Assembly: GCA_017504965.1 (NCBI GenBank)
Contig: JAFVQD010000016.1
Span: 1 to 64,000 of the forward strand
DNA: 64,000 nucleotides
Source of the DNA: Bacteroidales bacterium
Lineage (GTDB): Bacteria; Bacteroidota; Bacteroidia; Bacteroidales; UBA932
Direction: 5' to 3'
The notes beneath the pieces are model-generated. The model was not told where the DNA came from. It saw nothing but the letters and a program-made list of their open reading frames with translations, and made no database searches. Position 1 is the first letter of the stretch, and each line of letters starts with the position of its first letter. The position numbers and the translations under genes are program-made. Below, piece after piece: positions 33,743 through 41,285 of this stretch.

Positions 33743-34813
33743 ATGAAGAGATTTGCATCGATTTTGGCAGCGGTAGCGCTGATTCTCATTTCACATATTG
33801 CCTTCGGGCAGAGGCCCAATGTCTACATTCTGGCTACCGGTGGGACTATCGCCGGGACAGGGGCATCGAGCACCGGAACAGCCTATTCTGCCGGTCAGGT
33901 GGCGATCCAGACGCTGATAGATGCAGTGCCTCAGATTCAGGAGATTGCTCAGGTGCGTGGTGAGCAGGTGGTCAATATCGGCTCACAGGATATGTCTGAC
34001 GAGGTGTGGCTCCGTCTTGCGGAGAGGATCAATGAACTGGTCCAGGATCCCGACATCGACGGCATCGTCGTGACCCACGGCACCGACACTATGGAGGAGA
34101 CTGCCCTCTTCCTCGACCTTACGGTCAATACCCCTAAACCTATAGTCCTCACAGGTGCAATGCGCCCTTCGACTGCCCTCAGTGCAGATGGTCCCCTTAA
34201 CCTTTTCAATGCAGTGGTAGTGGCCGCTTCCCCCTATTCACGTGACCGCGGTGTGCTTGTCGCAATGAATGCTCAGGTGCACGCCGCCTCCCAGGTGGTC
34301 AAGATGCACACCACCTCCGTGGAGTCTTTCGTTTCACCAAATACCGGCCCGGCAGGTACTATCCTTAATGGCAATGTCACCTACTACTCCGCTCAGGCCC
34401 GTACCCCTCTCCACTTCGATATCACCGGTCTCCAGACACTCCCCAAAGTGGGAATCATCTACTCACACGCCGGTATCTCCTCCGATATCGCTACCGCAAT
34501 GCTCTCTTCCGGCTATCAGGGAATCATCCACGCCGGAGTCGGTAATGGCAACATCCATAAAAATATATTCCCTGTGCTGAAAAAAGCCCGAGCACAAGGA
34601 ATATTGGTAGTCCGCTCTTCAAGGGTCCCCACCGGTCCCACCACTCTGGAGAATGAGGTGGACGACGAAGCCTACCAGTTCGTCGCTTCCCAATGGCTTA
34701 ACCCCCAGAAATCACGAGTCCTTCTGATGCTTGCCCTCACCCGCACCCACGACTGGCAGCAAATACAGGAGTATTTCAATTCCATATCCCAATACACACC
34801 AGCTGGAAAATAG
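33743..34813 (+). CDS. Type II L-asparaginase, exported
   Basis: This 356-residue asparaginase, with a signal peptide ending near AFGQ (residue ~22), probably hydrolyses asparagine to aspartate and ammonia in the periplasm. The two catalytic threonines are in YILATGGTIAGTG and in VVTHGTDTMEETA, followed by the Lys-containing region. The conserved VLTGAMRPSTALSADGPLNL is intact. The length is typical of AnsB-type enzymes. A longer upstream frame begins inside the repeat and is ignored because the promoter lies at 33718. The gene is bracketed by two identical 110-bp repeats. Confidence 0.92.
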   Translation: MKRFASILAAVALILISHIAFGQRPNVYILATGGTIAGTGASSTGTAYSAGQVAIQTLIDAVPQIQEIAQVRGEQVVNIGSQDMSDEVWLRLAERINELVQDPDIDGIVVTHGTDTMEETALFLDLTVNTPKPIVLTGAMRPSTALSADGPLNLFNAVVVAASPYSRDRGVLVAMNAQVHAASQVVKMHTTSVESFVSPNTGPAGTILNGNVTYYSAQARTPLHFDITGLQTLPKVGIIYSHAGISSDIATAMLSSGYQGIIHAGVGNGNIHKNIFPVLKKARAQGILVVRSSRVPTGPTTLENEVDDEAYQFVASQWLNPQKSRVLLMLALTRTHDWQQIQEYFNSISQYTPAGK

Positions 34814-34897
34814 AAAAATTGACCTAGAAGTGCGGGTAGCAGCTCACTGAAGAACCATCACACCCTGCCGCGTCTGAAAATCTCCAAAAGCTGTCTT

Positions 34898-35007
34898 GGA
34901 GTTAAGGTTCTTCAGGCGTTCGCGTTGCTCACTCCCTCCCACACCTCTGGTGCGGGCCCCTCCCGCTATCAAGCGCGGGTGCTTAGGCCTTCAGAACCTT
35001 AATCTCC
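34898..35007 (+). repeat. 110-bp palindromic element, copy 2
   Basis: A perfect copy of 33460-33569 in direct orientation, 1,328 bases away, on the other side of the asparaginase gene. Here the outer flanks GTCTT and GAGAC pair, extending the terminal stem although their sequence differs from that of copy 1. Confidence 0.8.
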
Positions 35008-35104
35008 GAGACACAGAATCGCCAAAAATTAGCGCATTAATCGAAAAAATAGCTGGCAGCTGTGACGAAAATCACATGAAAACCAGACTGACGGTAATAA
35101 AAAT

Positions 35105-35185
35105 GGGGCAAAACAGGCATTTTACCTCCGAATGGTACAAGAGGTGGTGTCCCGGGGGCAAAATAGGCACTTTCACCCCCGAATG
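35105..35185. repeat. Two imperfect direct repeats of about 30 bases
   Basis: Copies at 35105-35134 and 35155-35185 share GGGGCAAAA, AGGCA, TTT and CCGAATG with a few substitutions, at a period of 50 bases. They are non-coding. The function is unknown. Confidence 0.55.
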
Positions 35186-35213
35186 AGAGGATGAGATGGG
35201 CCATTCATATAGC

Positions 35214-35245
35214 AAGACCGGCCAGAAGGAATTCTGGCCGGTCTT
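35214..35245. terminator. Perfect hairpin after the acyl-CoA synthetase gene
   Basis: A 14-bp perfect stem (AAGACCGGCCAGAA with TTCTGGCCGGTCTT) has a GGAA tetraloop, 24 bases past the synthetase stop. It lacks a clear U-tract on either side but is the best terminator candidate between these convergent genes. Confidence 0.6.
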
Positions 35246-35269
35246 CTCTATTATAACAATATCACTGAT

Positions 35270-37183
35270 TTACTTCAGTGCATCCATATTCTTAGGATTG
35301 AAAAGGTCTTTGCCTTCAGCTGTGTAGGCGTATTCGATGCGGTCTTCGAAGTATTTCTCCACTTTTCCGCGAACCACCTTCATAGTGCTGTTTACAAGAC
35401 CATTCTGCTCTGTCCAGGCCTCAGGAAGGACAGCCAACGCAGCAGGTAGCCATCTGTCGGGGAACATACCACCTTTAGGTCCTCCTGTCTTATATGCATT
35501 CACTTCGTCCTGAATCTTCTGGAGCATCATCCTGCGGGCCTCTTCTGAAGCCGGATCAAGTGATGGATCGACCTCTTTTACATAAGCTTTGAGAGCCTCT
35601 TTGTTAGGGACGATAAGGGCGATAGTATAAGGGTCCTGGTTATTGTGGATAATATCCTGATCGATATATTTGGATCCGTCAGTAAGCGAATCTTCAAATC
35701 CTTCCGGACTGTATTTCTCTCCGTCTGATGAGATGAGGAGTGATTTGAAGCGGCCGGTAACCCACAGATACTCTTTGTCTTTCTTCATCCACCCCATATC
35801 ACCTGTGTGAAGCCATCCATCTTTGATGGTCTTGGCGGTAGATTCGGGATTTTTCCAGTATCCGGCCATCACATTTTCACCACGGATCACGATCTCACCG
35901 CGAACCTCAGGAGCTACCTCTTTACCTTCATCATCGCATATCTTGATATCAAGAGGTTTCACCACACGACCTGATGAGCCGAAGATGGCGTGTCCTGTAG
36001 AGTTGGCACAGATGATAGGTGTCGCCTCAGAGAGACCGTAACCCTGGAACATAGGGATACCGATAGCGCAGAAATATCTCTGAAGTTCGATGTCCAGAAG
36101 GGCGCCTCCACCCACGAAGAATTTCATCCTGCCACCAAAGTTCTGACGTACCTGACTGAAAATCAATTTATCAAACAGTGCCATAAGGGGCTTTCTCCAC
36201 CAGTTAAGGATACCGCCTCTATTGTAATACTCTTTATTGTATGCGATAGCGTTTTTCAGTGCGAAATCGTAAAGTTTCTGAACTTTAGGCCCTTTGGCGG
36301 CGATACCACCCTCGATATTTTTCTTGAAGTTTCTGGCGATGGCAGGTACAGAGAGCATCACGTGTGGACGCACATCTTTGATAGCCCCGGGGATATTCTT
36401 CAAGGTAGCCAATGCATTCTTTCCTACAGGGACTGTAGCGATGCTTCCGCCATACATCATCATAGTATAGAAACCTGCCACGTGAGCGAAACAGTGGTCG
36501 AGAGGGAGGACGATAAGCATCACCTCACCCCTATCTATAGATATTACAGATGATCCCTGCTCTACGTTAGCTGTATAGTTACGGTGGGTAAGAATCACAC
36601 CCTTAGGGTCGGATGTAGTACCTGAAGTATAGCTGATATTCGCATAGTCATCAGGACCTACAGATTTGGCTCTCTCATCCAGTTTTGCTTCATTTTCGGC
36701 CAAGTATGCTTCACCCATCTTGATGAATTCGGAGATACCTATCTCTTTCTCCTGATATTCGCTAAGGTCATCGAGGACGATGATCTTCTCCACCAGTGGA
36801 AGCTGCTCCACGATCTTGCGGATCTTGGGAAGCTGCTGCTGTGATACTATGACAAATCTCGAATCAGAGTGGTGAATTCGGAAGTATAGGTCATTTGACT
36901 CCTCAAGCTTGATAGAAAGCGGCACATCGACACCACCTGCATACAAAACGCCAAGTTCTGCGATCACCCAAAGTTTCCGCCCTTCAGACAAAAGTGCTAC
37001 CCTTTCACCTTTTTGAAGCCCCAAGCTCATAAAGGCAGCGGCCATAATTCTCCCCTCTTTCCTGGTATCGGCATAGGATGTTTCGATCCATTTGCCATCC
37101 AATTTCTCACGTAGAAATGTGTCCTGAGCGTATTTTGATGTATATTTATCGACGAAATCGATAAGCGTAATTCTATTAGACAT
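35270..37183 (-). CDS. Long-chain fatty acid-CoA ligase (AMP-binding enzyme)
   Basis: This 637-residue adenylating enzyme activates fatty acids to acyl-AMP and acyl-CoA, probably at the inner membrane surface. It has the P-loop-like motif ISYTSGTTSDPKGVILTH, the GYGLSEATP motif, and GWLHTGDMGWMKKDKEYLWVTGR, split around the AMP-contacting Asp. The C-terminal Lys region (NSTMKVVRGKVEKYF) completes the domain. The size and the insert near residues 290-340 match the FAA1/LACS-type ligases of Bacteroidota. Genes nearby do not form an obvious fatty-acid operon. Confidence 0.9.
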   Translation of the reverse strand: MSNRITLIDFVDKYTSKYAQDTFLREKLDGKWIETSYADTRKEGRIMAAAFMSLGLQKGERVALLSEGRKLWVIAELGVLYAGGVDVPLSIKLEESNDLYFRIHHSDSRFVIVSQQQLPKIRKIVEQLPLVEKIIVLDDLSEYQEKEIGISEFIKMGEAYLAENEAKLDERAKSVGPDDYANISYTSGTTSDPKGVILTHRNYTANVEQGSSVISIDRGEVMLIVLPLDHCFAHVAGFYTMMMYGGSIATVPVGKNALATLKNIPGAIKDVRPHVMLSVPAIARNFKKNIEGGIAAKGPKVQKLYDFALKNAIAYNKEYYNRGGILNWWRKPLMALFDKLIFSQVRQNFGGRMKFFVGGGALLDIELQRYFCAIGIPMFQGYGLSEATPIICANSTGHAIFGSSGRVVKPLDIKICDDEGKEVAPEVRGEIVIRGENVMAGYWKNPESTAKTIKDGWLHTGDMGWMKKDKEYLWVTGRFKSLLISSDGEKYSPEGFEDSLTDGSKYIDQDIIHNNQDPYTIALIVPNKEALKAYVKEVDPSLDPASEEARRMMLQKIQDEVNAYKTGGPKGGMFPDRWLPAALAVLPEAWTEQNGLVNSTMKVVRGKVEKYFEDRIEYAYTAEGKDLFNPKNMDALK

Positions 37184-37211
37184 AGTAATTAGGTTTAGTT
37201 AGTTTATTTTT

Positions 37212-37219
37212 CAAATATA
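37212..37219 (-). promoter_or_regulatory. -7 element TATATTTG for the acyl-CoA ligase
   Basis: Perfect TAnnTTTG match ending 28 bases before ATG 37183. It lies downstream of the DUF1295 stop. Confidence 0.5.
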
Positions 37220-37253
37220 CAACTATTTTTCCGATTTGCAAGATGTTGCATCT

Positions 37254-38105
37254 CTACAGCATTCGGGTCACTTTCTTGTATTCGGCATATTCGGGCTTTC
37301 TTGCAAGCTCCCTTTTCTCCATCATCGGGATACTGACAAGCAGAAACAGCAATGTCACTGCCACTGCGCCGAAGAGGGTAAACCAGTGGCTCTGCACCAG
37401 AGATACATACATTATCCCTACACCCCACCACATAAGGATCTCGCCGAGATAGTTGGGGTGGCGTGAGCACTTCCAGAGCCCTGTTCTGCATACTTTTCCG
37501 GGGTTCTCTCTACGGAAGCGGTGAGCCTGACGGTCCGCCCCCCATTGGAGAGCGGCAGCCGCTACCGATATGACAAAGCCAACCATAAATAGAGCATTTG
37601 TACGGATAGGGTCCAGCTCCACCAGGAGTATGGCGGGAAGCATTGCCATAAACACCACTACGGTAGGCATAAGATTTATACCGAAGAAATTGACCAGGTG
37701 CCAACTCCTCGGGCAGCGCTCCCTGTACATCATATATCTCCAGTCTTCGCTACCCAGGTTCCTGAAGGTGTATACCCAGTTGGCTGTAAGCCTCATCCCC
37801 CAGAACCACACTGCGACAAGCATCAGAAGCACCGGCAGATTGAATGAAGAGCAATAGATGGCATACCCGGTCAGAAGGACCGGCGGTGCCACGCTCCAGT
37901 AAGGGTCATATACCGAAGAATTGCGGAGCAATACCCCGAAAAACCAGACCACCACTGTAGCCCAGAAATCTGCTTCGAAGAGCCTTACCAGGGGGTTAAG
38001 CCCCTCTGCACGGTTGAATGCCAGCACACCGACGCCTATGGCAATCAGGTAGATCGCTGCAATTATGAGCAGCCCTGCTGTTTTTGATGTTTTGTATTGA
38101 GCCAT
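37254..38105 (-). CDS. DUF1295 membrane protein (steroid 5-alpha-reductase-like)
   Basis: This 283-residue integral membrane protein has about seven helices and the conserved C-terminal signature TGLWKCSRHPNYLGEILMWW, shared by DUF1295, isoprenylcysteine methyltransferases and steroid 5-alpha reductases. The His/Asn pair in that motif binds the cofactor in relatives. The actual reaction is unknown; reduction of an unsaturated lipid is a guess. It follows the nucleoside kinase after 20 bases and is likely cotranscribed with it. Confidence 0.85.
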   Translation of the reverse strand: MAQYKTSKTAGLLIIAAIYLIAIGVGVLAFNRAEGLNPLVRLFEADFWATVVVWFFGVLLRNSSVYDPYWSVAPPVLLTGYAIYCSSFNLPVLLMLVAVWFWGMRLTANWVYTFRNLGSEDWRYMMYRERCPRSWHLVNFFGINLMPTVVVFMAMLPAILLVELDPIRTNALFMVGFVISVAAAALQWGADRQAHRFRRENPGKVCRTGLWKCSRHPNYLGEILMWWGVGIMYVSLVQSHWFTLFGAVAVTLLFLLVSIPMMEKRELARKPEYAEYKKVTRML

Positions 38106-38125
38106 ATCTGAAATGAATTATCTGG

Positions 38126-39790
38126 TTAAAAACTGCTTCCTCCGATGAAGCTTCTGATGAGCGAAGTGGCGGGTACATCCTTGTCTGAGACAGGGGTGAA
38201 ATAGCTCAGGAATTTGAGCAGTCTGTGCACCTCGCTGTACTCAGGACAATTCTTGGGGACAGTCATCAGCACCCTCTCTGCATATGCCCTGATCACCGGG
38301 AATTCCACGATATATGATGAGTTGAAAAGGGCATCTGCATTCTCCTGATACGGGTAGATCCATTGGACTTCGGAGCGACGGACATTTGGCCAGTTGGAGA
38401 TGGTCTCCTTGGCGCTGAAAGCCCCTTTTGAGTAGTCACGGACAATCCTCCGGAGGAGTCTGTTGTCGCTGGTGGGGATGCAGTTATGGTCATCGAGCGA
38501 GATGCTGGTGATGGTGTTGATGAAGATGCGGTATTTCATCTCCTCAGGGACCTGGTCGGTCAGACGGGGGTTCAGGGCGTGTATCCCTTCGATGAGGAGC
38601 AGAGTCCCCGGCTCTATTCTGAGTCTCTTGCCATTGAACTCTCTGAGACCTGTAACAAAATTGTACTCAGGGACCTCCACCTCTTCTCCATTCAGAAGCC
38701 TGAGCAGGTCGCTCTGGAGATATTTGTGGTCGACTGTGTCGAAATTGTCGAAGTCGTATGATCCGTCAGGGAGAAGAGGTGTCTCCACCCTGTTCACGAA
38801 GTAATCGTCGGTAGAGAATGAAATGGGGCGGATACCGCAGGCCTTAAGCTGGATGCTGAGCCTCTTGCAGAAGGTGGATTTGCCGCTGCTGCTGGGGCCT
38901 GTGATGAGTACCAACCTGATGGGATTTTCGGAGTTCATCCGCTCGTGAATTTCCTCGGCTATCTGGACGATTTTCTTCTCCTGAAGGGCCTCTGCCACCT
39001 TTATCAGGTCTGGAGCCTCACCCCTCTGGCAAGCGAGGTTCACGTCACCGGCATTGTCAAGTCCCATAATTTTGTTCCATTTCAGATTCTCCGAAAAGAC
39101 CTCGAATGTCTTGGGCTGCTCTGTGAATGGGGCGAGGGCATCTGGGCAGTGCCTGTTGGGGACACGTAGAAGCATACCGGTCTTATATAGTGTCAGCTCC
39201 CACACTTTCAGATAACCTGTGCTCGGGAGGAGTGCGTCATAGTAGTAATCGACAGTATCTTCGAGGGTGTAGTAGTTCACATAGACACCGCTGGTACTCT
39301 GGAGGAGTTTCACTTTGTCCTCATACCCTGCCTGACGGAATGTCTCTATCGCCTCATCTGCCTGCACCTCCCAACGTCTGAAGGGGATATCCATCTCTAC
39401 CATTTGGACCATTCTCGACTTGATCAGCTCGAGATCTTCGGGTGTCAATGTGGTACCGTCCCCCTTGTCCAATGAGCAGAAATACCCTTTGGAGATGGGT
39501 CTGCGGACGATAAGTTTGCTCCCGGGGAATAGGTCCTTGGTGGCTTTGCATAGCAGAAAACAGAGTGAACGGCAGTAAACCCCTCTCCCTACGTAGGATG
39601 TGTAGTCGAGAAACTCCACCTGACGGCTATTGAAAGCGCGGTACTTGAGCCCCTGACATACATTATTGACTTTTGCTGCTATAATGGGATATGGTTTCGG
39701 AAAATCAAATTCAGGGAGAATATCCTGAAGAGTGACCCCTTCGTTAAATGTCTTGGTCGTTTGTGTATTTACACAGAAAATCTTAATCAT
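38126..39790 (-). CDS. TGS-domain nucleoside (uridine-type) kinase
   Basis: This 554-residue cytoplasmic protein is built in three parts. Residues ~1-65 form a TGS-like domain (MIKIFCVNTQTTKTFNEGV). Residues ~65-260 resemble the editing (SAD) region of threonyl-tRNA synthetase. Residues ~275-500 form a PRK/uridine kinase domain with Walker A ITGPSSSGKST, the FSTDDYFVNR acceptor loop and LLIEGIHALNP. This arrangement is common in Bacteroidota and Firmicutes. Phosphorylation of uridine or cytidine is assumed from the kinase domain. The role of the N-terminal domains is unclear. Confidence 0.87.
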   Translation of the reverse strand: MIKIFCVNTQTTKTFNEGVTLQDILPEFDFPKPYPIIAAKVNNVCQGLKYRAFNSRQVEFLDYTSYVGRGVYCRSLCFLLCKATKDLFPGSKLIVRRPISKGYFCSLDKGDGTTLTPEDLELIKSRMVQMVEMDIPFRRWEVQADEAIETFRQAGYEDKVKLLQSTSGVYVNYYTLEDTVDYYYDALLPSTGYLKVWELTLYKTGMLLRVPNRHCPDALAPFTEQPKTFEVFSENLKWNKIMGLDNAGDVNLACQRGEAPDLIKVAEALQEKKIVQIAEEIHERMNSENPIRLVLITGPSSSGKSTFCKRLSIQLKACGIRPISFSTDDYFVNRVETPLLPDGSYDFDNFDTVDHKYLQSDLLRLLNGEEVEVPEYNFVTGLREFNGKRLRIEPGTLLLIEGIHALNPRLTDQVPEEMKYRIFINTITSISLDDHNCIPTSDNRLLRRIVRDYSKGAFSAKETISNWPNVRRSEVQWIYPYQENADALFNSSYIVEFPVIRAYAERVLMTVPKNCPEYSEVHRLLKFLSYFTPVSDKDVPATSLIRSFIGGSSF

Positions 39791-39810
39791 CCTCTTTAAG
39801 TTTATTTACC

Positions 39811-39818
39811 CAAAGATA
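39811..39818 (-). promoter_or_regulatory. -7 element TATCTTTG for the nucleoside kinase
   Basis: Perfect TAnnTTTG match ending 20 bases before ATG 39790. Confidence 0.5.
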
Positions 39819-39839
39819 ACACTAATTTGTAATATTGAC

Positions 39840-39847
39840 TACTTTTG
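39840..39847 (+). promoter_or_regulatory. -7 element TACTTTTG for the DMT permease at 39868
   Basis: Perfect TAnnTTTG match ending 20 bases before ATG 39868. It overlaps a TTG codon at 39835 that would otherwise extend the gene. Confidence 0.5.
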
Positions 39848-39867
39848 CCACGTCAAAAGATGTAATT

Positions 39868-40767
39868 ATGAAAAAGGAGAGTATAGCACTGGGACATTTT
39901 TCGGCATTTGTAGCCTATCTTATATTTGGAATAAATATCATCGTGAATAAGGACCTGTCGGGGAGCGGCATCTCTCCACTTGCCCTTTTTACATACAGGT
40001 CGTTGGGAGCCGGTATCCTTTTCTGGATCATTTCGGCATTCAGACCTGCCGAGAAGGTCGACAGAGGGGATTTCCCAAAGATCTTTATGGCTGCAATACT
40101 GGGATTTTTTATCTGTCAGGTGACATTTCTCTATGCAATACCACATATCACCCCGATGGACTGCTCTATAGTGACATCACTCTCCCCCATCTATACGATG
40201 TTCATCGCCGCTATAGCGATCAAAGAGCCTATCACATGGAAAAAGGCTACAGGTGTAATGGTCAGTCTGGCAGGATTCATATTCCTGATAGTGAATAGTG
40301 TAAGTTCCTCTTCCGGTGTCACATCCACAGAGCCTGTGGGGATAGTCCTTATGATATTCAACAGTCTGAGTTTCTCCCTCTACCTGGGGATGTTCAAGCC
40401 TCTGATTTCGAAATACAGTGTAGTGACATTTATGAAGTGGATCTTCCTCTTCACCACAGTGATGTCCCTCCCATTTACAGCGAAAGAGATAGTCACATTT
40501 GACTACCTCTCTCTATCATCCTCTTATGTATGGGAGCTCGTATTCCTGATTTTGTGTGCCACTTTCATCACCTACTTCCTGATACCTGTCGCACAGAAAA
40601 ACATCCGCCCCACCCTCGTGAGTATGTACTCGTATGTACAGCCCATAATCGCTATCGTCATCAGTATCTACATCGGGATGGATACCCTCACCTGGCAGAA
40701 AGTCCTCGCAGCTGTAACTGTCTTCGCTGGTGTCCTTCTGGTAAACTATAGCCGCTCACAACACTAA
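39868..40767 (+). CDS. DMT-superfamily (EamA) permease
   Basis: This 299-residue inner-membrane protein with ten helices in two EamA repeats is the third such permease in the window. The start MKKESIALGHFSAFVAYLIFG is fixed by the promoter position. A conserved Pro-containing helix end (YSYVQPIIAIVISIYIGMD) marks the second repeat. The substrate is unknown; relatives export amino acids or nucleosides. It converges on the bcp gene with 10 bases between the stops. Confidence 0.87.
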   Translation: MKKESIALGHFSAFVAYLIFGINIIVNKDLSGSGISPLALFTYRSLGAGILFWIISAFRPAEKVDRGDFPKIFMAAILGFFICQVTFLYAIPHITPMDCSIVTSLSPIYTMFIAAIAIKEPITWKKATGVMVSLAGFIFLIVNSVSSSSGVTSTEPVGIVLMIFNSLSFSLYLGMFKPLISKYSVVTFMKWIFLFTTVMSLPFTAKEIVTFDYLSLSSSYVWELVFLILCATFITYFLIPVAQKNIRPTLVSMYSYVQPIIAIVISIYIGMDTLTWQKVLAAVTVFAGVLLVNYSRSQH

Positions 40768-40777
40768 CCGCCCTGCT

Positions 40778-41224
40778 CTACTTCAGAATCTGTGCTGTGT
40801 GGGCTTTGGTGTCAACTTTGGTGATGATATCGGTGATGATACCGCTTTCATCTATCACATAGGTCTTGCGGAGTGTCCCGATGGTCTCCTTACCCATAAA
40901 TTTCTTCGGTCCCCAAGCTTCGTATGCCTGAAGTATCACGGTCTCCTTATCAGAAATCAGCGGAAATGGGAGCATATATTTCTCTATGAACTTCCTGTGC
41001 GAAGCCTCTGAATCTTTGCTCACCCCCAGTACCGCGTACCCAGAAGCGAGGAATCTTTCATAATTGTCCCTGAGGTCGCAAGCCTCTGCTGTACATCCGG
41101 GTGTGCTGTCCTTAGGATAGAAATACAATACCAGTTTTTTCCCTGCATAGTCACTCAGGCTGACCATTTTGCCATCCTGATCTTTCCCCTCGAAATGGGG
41201 AGCTTTATCACCTATTTTTAACAT
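40778..41224 (-). CDS. bcp: Thioredoxin-dependent thiol peroxidase (Bcp/PrxQ)
   Basis: This 148-residue atypical 2-Cys peroxiredoxin reduces hydrogen peroxide and organic peroxides with thioredoxin. The peroxidatic Cys44 and resolving Cys49 are seen in KDSTPGCTAEACDLRDNY, spaced by five residues as in PrxQ. The catalytic Thr41/Pro42 are present and the Arg lies in the helix near residue 118. It is monocistronic, with no clear consensus promoter in the 60 bases upstream. Confidence 0.93.
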   Translation of the reverse strand: MLKIGDKAPHFEGKDQDGKMVSLSDYAGKKLVLYFYPKDSTPGCTAEACDLRDNYERFLASGYAVLGVSKDSEASHRKFIEKYMLPFPLISDKETVILQAYEAWGPKKFMGKETIGTLRKTYVIDESGIITDIITKVDTKAHTAQILK

Positions 41225-41285
41225 ATATTTCCTTTATTAAAGTGTTTTGTTTTCCACTCTCAAATATTTTGCCAAAGTTCCATCT

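Larger units (their letters stand above)
34814..35269. other. 456-base intergenic stretch with repeat copy 2, a CRP-like palindrome, a short duplication and a hairpin
   Basis: No convincing gene is present. In order it holds: the second 110-bp element; TGTGACGAAAATCACA at 35061-35076; two ~30-base imperfect copies beginning GGGGCAAAA (35105 and 35155); and the perfect hairpin at 35214-35245. Confidence 0.7.

Noticed and set aside
34814-35269. A tRNA, rRNA or CRISPR array in the intergenic repeats
   Set aside because: No cloverleaf, no conserved rRNA segments and no regularly spaced short repeats were seen; the direct repeats are either far apart or only two diverged copies.
33392-35269. The two 110-bp repeats as the ends of a composite transposon carrying the asparaginase
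   Set aside because: The elements are in direct, not inverted, orientation, carry no transposase and show no target duplication around the whole unit; recombination between repeats is more reasonable.
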